NCBI GenBank assembly: GCA_964035575.1
Contig: OZ037869.1
Span: 868,001-932,000 of the forward strand
From: Rhynchopus sp. YZ270_cl-10
Taxonomy: Eukaryota; Euglenozoa; Diplonemea; Diplonemida; Diplonemidae
Direction of reading: 5' to 3'
DNA: 64,000 nt
Shown: positions 41,449 to 54,400 of the stretch, piece by piece
Numbering within the stretch: position 1 is the first letter of the stretch
How the letters are laid out: each line of letters starts with the position of its first letter
The notes under the pieces: model-generated
Seen by the model: only the letters and a program-made list of their open reading frames with translations
Told to the model about the DNA's origin: nothing
Database searches by the model: none
Translations under genes and position numbers: made by a program

Positions 41449-42400
41449 AACTTTGTACCCCTCCCGGCGTCTTTCCTTAAACTCCCGCCGAAAATCGAAC
41501 GGTCCCTTCGATTTTCGAAGGGACCCTTCGTGGAAATTTGTAACCTTACCCTCCCGCGAGAAGAAAAAAAATCCCGTGAGAGCTCAAGGGATTCCCTTGA
41601 GAGCCCTTTTTTTTTTTGCCGTATTGGCGGCGAAAACCACCGAAAAACTTTTTAAAACGGCCCACATCCTGGTATGTGCGGCTCAAAAAACGTATTCGCA
41701 CAGGTATGGCCGTCCGTTGGCCACCATGGGGGGTGATGGAGTGCCCCACACCACCCCTATGAATACGTCACACCCACCCAAAAACCCAAAAAAAAGCACA
41801 CCTTGGTTGGTGGGTTTTCAGCCCATTCACCTTTTTTTTGGTCACATACCCGGGTATGTGGGCTGGGGAAAGCGTATTCGCTGTATGAAAAGCAGGCGTC
41901 GGCCACAAACACAAGTGCACACGTGCCATACCATAGCATGCAACCCACGTGTACATACACAAAAAACCAAAAACATGGTCGGGTTCGGAAAGCCACCAGC
42001 TCGCGTCACAAAGCTACATCCCTCCACCCCTTGGCCCTCGGGCTGCCCTCGGGCTCTGTTGTAACCCTCCCGCGGCCTCAAGGGATTCCCGCGAGACCTT
42101 GCGTGAATCCCTTGAGGGCCCGAAAATTCCCGCGAGAGGAACCGCGGTTTTGGTGCAGGAAACCAGCCAAATACTTTTTAAAACGGCCCACATCCTGGTT
42201 ACTGCGTCTCGGAAAGCGTATTCGCGTCCAAAAACGCGTACGTAAGCCACAAACGATGGTACCCGTGTGCCCGTGGATTTGCCTCAGAAACAACGTGCTG
42301 AGACAGAGGGCCAGAAACCGGCTGGTCGGGTCACAAAGCTACATCCCTCCCCCCCTTGGCCCTGGGTCTGCCCTTTCGGGAGATCCTCGGGCATCCCTGA
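41449..42400 (+). repeat. Three diverged units of a longer repeat bordering the satellite
   Basis: Two units contain TTTTTAAAACGGCCCACATCCTGG (near 41649 and 42174; quoted here as the 18-bp core AAAACGGCCCACATCCTG). All three contain a CGTATTCGC block (41691, 41872 and 42217). AAAGCTACATCCCTCC plus CCCCTTGGCCC recurs near 42010 and 42337. The open frames crossing this region encode the same repeats and are not genes. AACGGCCC also occurs in the 38-bp satellite units that follow, so the two repeat types may be related. Confidence 0.65.
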
Positions 42401-45400
42401 AGTGTATGATACAGAACGGCCCCTTTTAAAGCGTGCGTTGTGTATGAAACAGAACGGCCCGTTCTAAAGCGTGCCTTTTGTGTGAAACACAAGGGCCCGT
42501 TTAAAAGCGTGCGTTTTGTATGAAACAGAACGGCCCGTTCTAAAGCGTGCGTTGTGTATGAAACAGAACGCACCGTTTGAAAGCGTGCGTTTTGTATGAT
42601 ACAGAACGGCCCGTTCTAAAGCGTGCCTTTTGTGGGAAAGGCAAGGGCCCGTTTGAAAGCGTGCGTTGTGTATGAAACAGAACGGCCCGTTCTAAAGCGT
42701 GCCTTTTGTGTGAAAGGCAAGGGCCCGTTCTAAAGCGTGCGTTGTGTATGAAACAGAACGGCCCGTTTTAAAGCGTGTGTTGTGTATGAAACAGAACGGC
42801 CCGTTTTAAAGCGTGCGTTGTGTATGAAACAAAACCGCCCGTTTTAAAGCGTGTGTTGTGTATGAAACAGAACGGACCGTTCTAAAGCGTGCGTTGTGTA
42901 TGAAACAGAACGGCCCGTTTTAAAGCGTGTGTTGTGTATGAAACAGAACGGACCGTTTTAAAGCGTGTGTTGTGTATGATACAGAACGGACCGTTTTAAA
43001 GCGTGTGTTGTGTATGAAACAAAACCGCCCGTTTTAAAGCGTGTGTTGTGTATGAAACAGAACGGACCGTTTTAAAGCGTGTGTTGTGTATGAAACAAAA
43101 CCGCCCGTTTTAAAGCGTGTGTTGTGTATGAAACAGAACGGACCGTTTTAAAGCGTGCGTTGTGTATGAAACAAAACCGCCCGTTTTAAAGCGTGTGTTG
43201 TGTATGAAACAGAACGGACCGTTTTAAAGCGTGTGTTGTGTATGATACAGAACGGACCGTTTGAAAGCGTGCGTTGTGTATGAAACAGAACGGCCCGTTA
43301 TAAAGCGTGTGTTGTGTATGAAACAGAACCGCCCGTTTTAAAGCGTGTGTTGTGTATGAAACAGAACGGACCGTTTTAAAGCGTGTGTTGTGTATGATAC
43401 AGAACGGACCGTTTGAAAGCGTGCGTTGTGTATGAAACAGAACGGCCCGTTTTAAAGCGTGCGTTGTGTATGAAACAAAACCGCCCGTTTTAAAGCGTGC
43501 GTTGTGTATGAAACAAAACCGCCCGTTTTAAAGCGTGCGTTGTGTATGAAACAAAACCGCCCGTTTTAAAGCGGGCGTTGTGTATGAAACAGAACCGCCC
43601 GTTTGAAAGCGTGCGTTTTGTATGAAACAGAACCGCCCGTTTGAAAGCGTGCGTTGTGTATGAAACAGAACGGCCCGTATGAAAGCGTGCGTTGTGTATG
43701 AAACAAAACCGCCCGTTTGAAAGCGTGCGTTTTGTATGAAACAGAACGGCCCGTTTTAAAGCGTGCGTTGTGTATGAAACAGAACGGCCCGTTTTAAAGC
43801 GTGCGTTGTGTATGAAACAGAACCGCCCGTTCTAAAGCGTGCGTTTTGTATGAAACAAAACCGCCCGTTTCAAAGCATGCGTTGTGTATGAAACAAAACC
43901 GCCCGTTTTAAAGCGTGCGTTGTGTATGAAACAAAACCGCCCGTTTTAAAGCGTGCGTTGTGTATGAAACAGAACCGCCCGTTCTAAAGCGTGCGTTGTG
44001 TATGAAACAGAACGGACCGTTTGAAAGCGTGCGTTGTGTATGAAACAGAACCGCCCGTTCTAAAGCGTGCGTTTTGTATGAAACAAAACCGCCCGTTTCA
44101 AAGCGTGCGTTGTGTATGAAACAGAACGGACCGTTTTAAAGCGTGCGTTGTGTATGAAACAAAACCGCCCGTTTTAAAGCGTGCGTTGTGTATGAAACAG
44201 AACCGCCCGTTCTAAAGCGTGCGTTGTGTATGAAACAGAACGGACCGTTTGAAAGCGTGCGTTGTGTATGAAACAGAACCGCCCGTTCTAAAGCGTGCGT
44301 TTTGTATGAAACAAAACCGCCCGTTTCAAAGCGTGCGTTGTGTATGAAACAGAACGGACCGTTTTAAAGCGTGCGTTGTGTATGAAACAAAACCGCCCGT
44401 TTTAAAGCGTGCGTTGTGTATGAAACAGAACCGCCCGTTCTAAAGCGTGCGTTGTGTATGAAACAGAACCGCCCGTTCTAAAGCGTGCGTTTTGTATGAA
44501 ACAAAACCGCCCGTTCTAAAGCGTGCGTTGTGTATGAAACAGAACGGACCGTTTTAAAGCGTGCGTTGTGTATGAAACAAAACCGCCCGTTTGAAAGCGT
44601 GCGTTGTGTATGAAACAGAACCGCCCGTTTTAAAGCATGCGTTGTGTATGAAACAGAACCGCCCGTTCTAAAGCGTGCGTTGTGTATGAAACAGAACGGA
44701 CCGTTTGAAAGCGTGCGTTGTGTATGAAACAGAACCGCCCGTTCTAAAGCGTGCGTTTTGTATGAAACAAAACCGCCCGTTCTAAAGCGTGCGTTGTGTA
44801 TGAAACAGAACGGACCGTTTTAAAGCGTGCGTTGTGTATGAAACAAAACCGCCCGTTTGAAAGCGTGCGTTGTGTATGAAACAGAACCGCCCGTTTTAAA
44901 GCATGCGTTGTGTATGAAACAGAACCGCCCGTTCTAAAGCGTGCGTTGTGTATGAAACAGAACGGACCGTTTGAAAGCGTGCGTTGTGTATGAAATAGAA
45001 CCGCCCGTTCTAAAGCGTGCGTTGTGTATGAAACAGAACCGCCCGTTTTAAAGCGTGCGTTGTGTATGAAACAGAACGGACCGTTTTAAAGCGTGCGTTG
45101 TGTATGAAACAGAACCGCCCGTTCTAAAGCGTGCGTTGTGTATGAAACAGAACCGCCCGTTTGAAAGCGTGCGTTGTGTATGAAACAGAACGGACGGTTT
45201 TAAAGCGTGTGTTGTGTATGAAACAGAACGGACGGTTTTAAAGCGTGTGTTGTGTATGAAACAGAATCGCCCGTTCTAAAGCGTGCGTTGTGTATGAAAC
45301 AGAACCGCCCGTTTTAAAGCGTGCGTTGTGTATGAAACAGAACGGACCGTTTTAAAGCGTGTGTTGTGTATGAAACAGAACCGCCCGTTCTAAAGCGTGC

Positions 45401-48400
45401 GTTGTGTATGAAACAGAACCGCCCGTTTTAAAGCATGCGTTGTGTATGAAACAGAACGGACCGTCTTAAAGCGTGCGTTGTGTATGAAACAGAACGGACC
45501 GTTTTAAAGCGTGCGTTGTGTATGAAACAAAACCGCCCGTTCTAAAGCGTGCGTTGTGTATGAAACAGAACCGCCCGTTTTAAAGCGTGCGTTTTGTATG
45601 AAACAGAACGGCCCGTTCTAAAGCGTGCGTTGTGTATGAAACAGAACAGCCCGTTCTAAAGCGTGCGTTGTGTATGAAACAGAACCGCCCGTTCTAAAGC
45701 GTGTGTTGTGTATGAAACAGAACAGCCCGTTCTAAAGCGTGCGTTGTGTATGAAACAGAACCGCCCGTTTTAAAGCATGCGTTGTGTATGATACAGAACG
45801 GACCGTTTTAAAGCGTGCGTTGTGTATGAAACAGAACCGCCCGTTCTAAAGCGTGTGTTGTGTATGAAACAGAACAGCCCGTTCTATAGCGTGCGTTGTG
45901 TATGAAACAGAACCGCCCGTTTTAAAGCATGCGTTGTGTATGAAACAGAACCGCCCGTTCTAAAGCATGCGTTGTGTATGAAACAGAACCGCCCGTTCTA
46001 AAGCGTTCGTTGTGTATGAAACAGAACCGCCCGTTCTAAAGCGTGCGTTGTGTATGAAACAGAACCGCCCGTTCTAAAGCGTGCGTTGTGTATGAAACAG
46101 AACCGCCCGTTTTAAAGCGTGCGTTGTGTATGAAACAGAATCGCCCGTTTGAAAGCGTGCGTTTTGTATGAAACAGAACCGCCCGTTTTAAAGCGTGCGT
46201 TGTGTATGAAACAGAACCGCCCGTTCTAAAGCGTGCGTTGTGTATGAAACAGAACCGCCCGTTCTAAAGCGTGCGTTGTGTATGAAACAGAACAGCCCGT
46301 TCTAAAGCGTGCGTTGTGTATGAAACAGAACCGCCCGTTTTAAAGCATGCGTTGTGTATGATACAGAACGGACCGTTTTAAAGCGTGCGTTGTGTATGAA
46401 ACAGAACCGCCCGTTCTAAAGCGTGCGTTGTGTATGAAACAGAACCGCCCGTTCTAAAGCGTTCGTTGTGTATGAAACAGAACCGCCCGTTTGAAAGCGT
46501 GCGTTGTGTATGAAACAGAACCGCCCGTTCTAAAGCGTGCGTTGTGTATGAAACAGAACCGCCCGTTTGAAAGCATGCGTTGTGTATGAAACAGAACCGC
46601 CCGTTCTAAAGCGTGCGTTGTGTATGAAACAGAACCGCCCGTTCTAAAGCGTGCGTTGTGTATGAAACAGAACCGCCCGTTTTAAAGCGTGCGTTGTGTA
46701 TGAAACAGAATCGCCCGTTTGAAAGCGTGCGTTTTGTATGAAACAGAACCGCCCGTTTCAAAGCGTGCGTTGTGTATGAAACAGAACGGACCGTTTTAAA
46801 GCGTGCGTTGTGTATGAAACAGAATCGCCCGTTTGAAAGCGTGCGTTTTGTATGAAACAGAACGGACCGATTTAAAGCGTGCGTTGTGTATGAAACAGAA
46901 CCGCCCGTTCTAAAGCGTGCGTTGTGTATGAAACAGAACCGCCCGTTTGAAAGCGTGCGTTGTGTATGAAACAGAACGGACCGATTTAAAGCGTGCGTTG
47001 TGTATGAAACAGAACCGCCCGTTCTAAAGCGTGCGTTGTGTATGAAACAGAACCGCCCGTTCTAAAGCGTGCGTTGTGTATGAAACAGAACCGCCCGTTC
47101 TAAAGCGTGCGTTGTGTATGAAACAGAACGGACCGTTTGAAAGCGTGCGTTGTGTATGAAACAGAACCGCCCGTTCTAAAGCGTGCGTTTTGTATGAAAC
47201 AGAACCGCCCGTTTCAAAGCGTGCGTTGTGTATGAAACAGAACCGCCCGTTTGAAAGCGTGCGTTGTGTATGAAACAGAACGGACCGATTTAAAGCGTGC
47301 GTTGTGTATGAAACAGAACGCACCGTTCTAAAGCGTGCGTTTTGTATGAAACAGAACCGCCCGTTCTAAAGCGTGCGTTTTGTATGAAACAGAACCGCCC
47401 GTTTCAAAGCGTGCGTTGTGTATGAAACAGAACCGCCCGTTTGAAAGCGTGCGTTGTGTATGAAACAGAACGGACCGATTTAAAGCGTGCGTTGTGTATG
47501 AAACAGAACGCACCGTTCTAAAGCGTGCGTTGTGTATGAAACAGAACCGCCCGTTCTAAAGCGTGCGTTGTGTATGAAACAGAACCGCCCGTTCTAAAGC
47601 GTGCGTTGTGTATGAAACAGAACCGCCCGTTCTAAAGCGTGCGTTGTGTATGAAACAGAACGGACCGTTTGAAAGCGTGCGTTGTGTATGAAACAGAACC
47701 GCCCGTTCTAAAGCGTGCGTTTTGTATGAAACAGAACGGACCGTTTTAAAGCGTGCGTTGTGTATGAAACAAAACCGCCCGTTTGAAAGCGTGCGTTGTG
47801 TATGAAACAGAACCGCCCGTTTTAAAGCGTGCGTTTTGTATGAAACAGAACCGCCCGTTTCAAAGCGTGCGTTGTGTATGAAACAGAACGGACCGTTTTA
47901 AAGCGTGCGTTGTGTATGAAACAGAACCGCCCGTTCTAAAGCGTGCGTTGTGTATGAAACAGAACAGCCCGTTCTAAAGCGTGCGTTGTGTATGAAACAG
48001 AACCGCCCGTTTTAAAGCATGCGTTGTGTATGATACAGAACGGACCGTTTTAAAGCGTGCGTTGTGTATGAAACAGAACCGCCCGTTCTAAAGCGTGCGT
48101 TGTGTATGAAACAGAACCGCCCGTTCTAAAGCGTTCGTTGTGTATGAAACAGAACCGCCCGTTTGAAAGCGTGCGTTGTGTATGAAACAGAACCGCCCGT
48201 TTTAAAGCGTGCGTTGTGTATGAAAAAGAACCGCCCGTTTTAAAGCGTGCGTTTTGTATGAAACAGAACCGCCCGTTCTAAAGCGTGCGTTGTGTATGAA
48301 ACAGAACCGCCCGTTCTAAAGCGTTCGTTGTGTATGAAACAGAACCGCCCGTTTGAAAGCGTGCGTTGTGTATGAAACAGAACCGCCCGTTTGAAAGCAT

Positions 48401-51400
48401 GCGTTGTGTATGAAACAGAACCGCCCGTTCTAAAGCGTGCGTTGTGTATGAAACAGAACCGCCCGTTCTAAAGCGTGCGTTGTGTATGAAACAGAACCGC
48501 CCGTTTTAAAGCGTGCGTTGTGTATGAAACAGAACCGCCCGTTTTAAAGCGTGCGTTTTGTATGAAACAGAACCGCCCGTTTCAAAGCGTGCGTTGTGTA
48601 TGAAACAGAACGGACCGTTTTAAAGCGTGCGTTGTGTATGAAACAGAACCGCCCGTTCTAAAGCGTGCGTTGTGTATGAAACAGAACGGACCGTTTTAAA
48701 GCGTGCGTTGTGTATGAAACAGAACCGCCCGTTTCAAAGCGTGCGTTGTGTATGAAACAGAACAGCGCGTTTTAAAGCGTGCGTTGTGTATGAAAATGAA
48801 CGGACCGTTTTAAAGCGTGCGTTGTGTATGAAACAGAACGCACCGTTTGAAAGCGTGCGTTTTGTGTGAAATACAAGGGCCCGTTTGAAAGCGTGCGTTG
48901 TGTATGAAACAGAACGCACAGTTCTAAAGCGTGCGTTTTGTATGAAACAGAACCGCCCGTTCTAAAGCGTGCGTTGTGTATGAAACAGAACCGCCCGTTC
49001 TAAAGCGTGCGTTGTGTATGAAACAGAACCGCCCGTTCTAAAGCGTGCGTTGTGTATGAAACAGAACCGCCCGTTTTAAAGCGTGCGTTGTGTATGAAAC
49101 AGAATCGCCCGTTTGAAAGCGTGCGTTTTGTATGAAACAGAACCGCCCGTTTCAAAGCGTGCGTTGTGTATGAAACAGAACGGACCGTTTTAAAGCGTGC
49201 GTTGTGTATGAAACAGAACCGCCCGTTTGAAAGCATGCGTTGTGTATGAAACAGAACCGCCCGTTCTAAAGCGTGCGTTGTGTATGAAACAGAACCGCCC
49301 GTTCTAAAGCGTGCGTTGTGTATGAAACAGAACCGCCCGTTTTAAAGCGTGCGTTGTGTATGAAACAGAATCGCCCGTTTGAAAGCGTGCGTTTTGTATG
49401 AAACAGAACCGCCCGTTTCAAAGCGTGCGTTGTGTATGAAACAGAACGGACCGTTTTAAAGCGTGCGTTGTGTATGAAACAGAACGGACCGTTTCAAAGC
49501 GTGCGTTGTGTATGAAACAGAACCGCCCGTTCTAAAGCGTGCGTTGTGTATGAAACAGAACGGACCGTTTTAAAGCGTGCGTTGTGTATGAAACAGAACC
49601 GCCCGTTTCAAAGCGTGCGTTGTGTATGAAACAGAACGGACCGTTTTAAAGCGTGCGTTGTGTATGAAACAGAACAGCGCGTTTTAAAGCGTGCGTTGTG
49701 TATGAAACAGAACGGACCGTTATAAAGCGTGCGTTGTGTATGAAACAGAACCGCCCGTTTCAAAGCGTGCGTTGTGTATGAAACAGAACGGACCGTTTTA
49801 AAGCGTGCGTTGTGTATGAAACAGAACAGCGCGTTTTAAAGCGTGCGTTGTGTATGAAACAGAACGGACCGTTATAAAGCGTGCGTTGTGTATGAAACAG
49901 AACGCACCGTTTGAAAGCGTGCGTTTTGTGTGAAATACAAGGGCCCGTTTGAAAGCGTGCGTTGTGTATGAAACAGAACGCACCGTTCTAAAGCGTGCGT
50001 TTTGTATGAAACAGAACCGCCCGTTCTAAAGCGTGCGTTGTGTATGAAACAGAACCGCCCGTTCTAAAGCGTGCGTTGTGTATGAAACAGAACCGCCCGT
50101 TCTAAAGCGTGCGTTGTGTATGAAACAGAACGGACCGTTTGAAAGCGTGCGTTGTGTATGAAACAGAACCGCCCGTTCTAAAGCGTGCGTTTTGTATGAA
50201 ACAGAACCGCCCGTTTCAAAGCGTGCGTTGTGTATGAAACAGAACCGCCCGTTTGAAAGCGTGCGTTGTGTATGAAACAGAACGGACCGATTTAAAGCGT
50301 GCGTTGTGTATGAAACAGAACGCACCGTTCTAAAGCGTGCGTTTTGTATGAAACAGAACCGCCCGTTCTAAAGCGTGCGTTTTGTATGAAACAGAACCGC
50401 CCGTTTCAAAGCGTGCGTTGTGTATGAAACAGAACCGCCCGTTTGAAAGCGTGCGTTGTGTATGAAACAGAACGGACCGATTTAAAGCGTGCGTTGTGTA
50501 TGAAACAGAACGCACCGTTCTAAAGCGTGCGTTGTGTATGAAACAGAACCGCCCGTTCTAAAGCGTGCGTTGTGTATGAAACAGAACCGCCCGTTCTAAA
50601 GCGTGCGTTGTGTATGAAACAGAACCGCCCGTTCTAAAGCGTGCGTTGTGTATGAAACAGAACGGACCGTTTGAAAGCGTGCGTTGTGTATGAAACAGAA
50701 CCGCCCGTTCTAAAGCGTGCGTTTTGTATGAAACAGAACGGACCGTTTTAAAGCGTGCGTTGTGTATGAAACAAAACCGCCCGTTTGAAAGCGTGCGTTG
50801 TGTATGAAACAGAACCGCCCGTTTTAAAGCATGCGTTGTGTATGAAACAGAACCGCCCGTTCTAAAGCGTGCGTTGTGTATGAAACAGAACCGCCCGTTT
50901 GAAAGCGTGCGTTGTGTATGAAACAGAACGGACCGATTTAAAGCGTGCGTTGTGTATGAAACAGAACCGCCCGTTCTAAAGCGTGCGTTGTGTATGAAAC
51001 AGAACCGCCCGTTTTAAAGCGTGCGTTGTGTATGAAACAGAACCGCCCGTTCTAAAGCGTGCGTTGTGTATGAAACAGAACCGCCCGTTCTAAAGCGTGC
51101 GTTGTGTATGAAACAGAACCGCCCGTTTGAAAGCGTGCGTTGTGTATGAAACAGAACGGACCGATTTAAAGCGTGCGTTGTGTATGAAACAGAACCGCCC
51201 GTTCTAAAGCGTGCGTTGTGTATGAAACAGAACCGCCCGTTCTAAAGCGTGCGTTGTGTATGAAACAGAACAGCCCGTTCTAAAGCGTGCGTTGTGTATG
51301 AAACAGAACCGCCCGTTTGAAAGCGTGCGTTGTGTATGAAACAGAACGGACCGATTTAAAGCGTGCGTTGTGTATGAAACAGAACCGCCCGTTCTAAAGC

Positions 51401-54400
51401 GTGCGTTGTGTATGAAACAGAACCGCCCGTTCTAAAGCGTGCGTTGTGTATGAAACAGAACCGCCCGTTCTAAAGCGTGTGTTGTGTATGAAACAGAACA
51501 GCCCGTTCTAAAGCATGCGTTGTGTATGAAACAGAACGGACCGTTTTAAAGCGTGTGTTGTGTATGAAACAGAACGGCCCGTTCTAAAGCGTGCGTTGTG
51601 TATGAAACAGAACAGCCCGTTCTAAAGCGTGCGTTGTGTATGAAACAGAACCGCCCGTTCTAAAGCGTGTGTTGTGTATGAAACAGAACAGCCCGTTCTA
51701 AAGCGTGCGTTGTGTATGAAACAGAACCGCCCGTTTTAAAGCATGCGTTGTGTATGATACAGAACGGACCGTTTTAAAGCGTGCGTTGTGTATGAAACAG
51801 AACCGCCCGTTCTAAAGCGTGTGTTGTGTATGAAACAGAACAGCCCGTTCTATAGCGTGCGTTGTGTATGAAACAGAACCGCCCGTTTTAAAGCATGCGT
51901 TGTGTATGAAACAGAACCGCCCGTTCTAAAGCATGCGTTGTGTATGAAACAGAACCGCCCGTTCTAAAGCGTTCGTTGTGTATGAAACAGAACCGCCCGT
52001 TCTAAAGCGTGCGTTGTGTATGAAACAGAACCGCCCGTTCTAAAGCGTGCGTTGTGTATGAAACAGAACCGCCCGTTTTAAAGCGTGCGTTGTGTATGAA
52101 ACAGAATCGCCCGTTTGAAAGCGTGCGTTTTGTATGAAACAGAACCGCCCGTTTTAAAGCGTGCGTTGTGTATGAAACAGAACCGCCCGTTCTAAAGCGT
52201 GCGTTGTGTATGAAACAGAACCGCCCGTTCTAAAGCGTGCGTTGTGTATGAAACAGAACAGCCCGTTCTAAAGCGTGCGTTGTGTATGAAACAGAACCGC
52301 CCGTTTTAAAGCATGCGTTGTGTATGATACAGAACGGACCGTTTTAAAGCGTGCGTTGTGTATGAAACAGAACCGCCCGTTCTAAAGCGTGCGTTGTGTA
52401 TGAAACAGAACCGCCCGTTCTAAAGCGTTCGTTGTGTATGAAACAGAACCGCCCGTTTGAAAGCGTGCGTTGTGTATGAAACAGAACCGCCCGTTCTAAA
52501 GCGTGCGTTGTGTATGAAACAGAACCGCCCGTTTGAAAGCATGCGTTGTGTATGAAACAGAACCGCCCGTTCTAAAGCGTGCGTTGTGTATGAAACAGAA
52601 CCGCCCGTTCTAAAGCGTGCGTTGTGTATGAAACAGAACCGCCCGTTTTAAAGCGTGCGTTGTGTATGAAACAGAATCGCCCGTTTGAAAGCGTGCGTTT
52701 TGTATGAAACAGAACCGCCCGTTTCAAAGCGTGCGTTGTGTATGAAACAGAACGGACCGTTTTAAAGCGTGCGTTGTGTATGAAACAGAATCGCCCGTTT
52801 GAAAGCGTGCGTTTTGTATGAAACAGAACGGACCGATTTAAAGCGTGCGTTGTGTATGAAACAGAACCGCCCGTTCTAAAGCGTGCGTTGTGTATGAAAC
52901 AGAACCGCCCGTTTGAAAGCGTGCGTTGTGTATGAAACAGAACGGACCGATTTAAAGCGTGCGTTGTGTATGAAACAGAACCGCCCGTTCTAAAGCGTGC
53001 GTTGTGTATGAAACAGAACCGCCCGTTCTAAAGCGTGCGTTGTGTATGAAACAGAACCGCCCGTTCTAAAGCGTGCGTTGTGTATGAAACAGAACGGACC
53101 GTTTGAAAGCGTGCGTTGTGTATGAAACAGAACCGCCCGTTCTAAAGCGTGCGTTTTGTATGAAACAGAACCGCCCGTTTCAAAGCGTGCGTTGTGTATG
53201 AAACAGAACCGCCCGTTTGAAAGCGTGCGTTGTGTATGAAACAGAACGGACCGATTTAAAGCGTGCGTTGTGTATGAAACAGAACGCACCGTTCTAAAGC
53301 GTGCGTTTTGTATGAAACAGAACCGCCCGTTCTAAAGCGTGCGTTTTGTATGAAACAGAACCGCCCGTTTCAAAGCGTGCGTTGTGTATGAAACAGAACC
53401 GCCCGTTTGAAAGCGTGCGTTGTGTATGAAACAGAACGGACCGATTTAAAGCGTGCGTTGTGTATGAAACAGAACGCACCGTTCTAAAGCGTGCGTTGTG
53501 TATGAAACAGAACCGCCCGTTCTAAAGCGTGCGTTGTGTATGAAACAGAACCGCCCGTTCTAAAGCGTGCGTTGTGTATGAAACAGAACCGCCCGTTCTA
53601 AAGCGTGCGTTGTGTATGAAACAGAACGGACCGTTTGAAAGCGTGCGTTGTGTATGAAACAGAACCGCCCGTTCTAAAGCGTGCGTTTTGTATGAAACAG
53701 AACGGACCGTTTTAAAGCGTGCGTTGTGTATGAAACAAAACCGCCCGTTTGAAAGCGTGCGTTGTGTATGAAACAGAACCGCCCGTTTTAAAGCATGCGT
53801 TGTGTATGAAACAGAACCGCCCGTTCTAAAGCGTGCGTTGTGTATGAAACAGAACCGCCCGTTTGAAAGCGTGCGTTGTGTATGAAACAGAACGGACCGA
53901 TTTAAAGCGTGCGTTGTGTATGAAACAGAACCGCCCGTTCTAAAGCGTGCGTTGTGTATGAAACAGAACCGCCCGTTTTAAAGCGTGCGTTGTGTATGAA
54001 ACAGAACCGCCCGTTCTAAAGCGTGCGTTGTGTATGAAACAGAACCGCCCGTTCTAAAGCGTGCGTTGTGTATGAAACAGAACCGCCCGTTTGAAAGCGT
54101 GCGTTGTGTATGAAACAGAACGGACCGATTTAAAGCGTGCGTTGTGTATGAAACAGAACCGCCCGTTCTAAAGCGTGCGTTGTGTATGAAACAGAACCGC
54201 CCGTTCTAAAGCGTGCGTTGTGTATGAAACAGAACAGCCCGTTCTAAAGCGTGCGTTGTGTATGAAACAGAACCGCCCGTTCTAAAGCGTGTGTTGTGTA
54301 TGAAACAGAACAGCCCGTTCTAAAGCATGCGTTGTGTATGAAACAGAACGGACCGTTTTAAAGCGTGTGTTGTGTATGAAACAGAACGGCCCGTTCTAAA

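Noticed and set aside
41351-42064. A 237-codon plus-strand open frame
   Set aside because: It crosses the three diverged repeat units and encodes the repeats; it shows no domain and is on the opposite strand to all genes.
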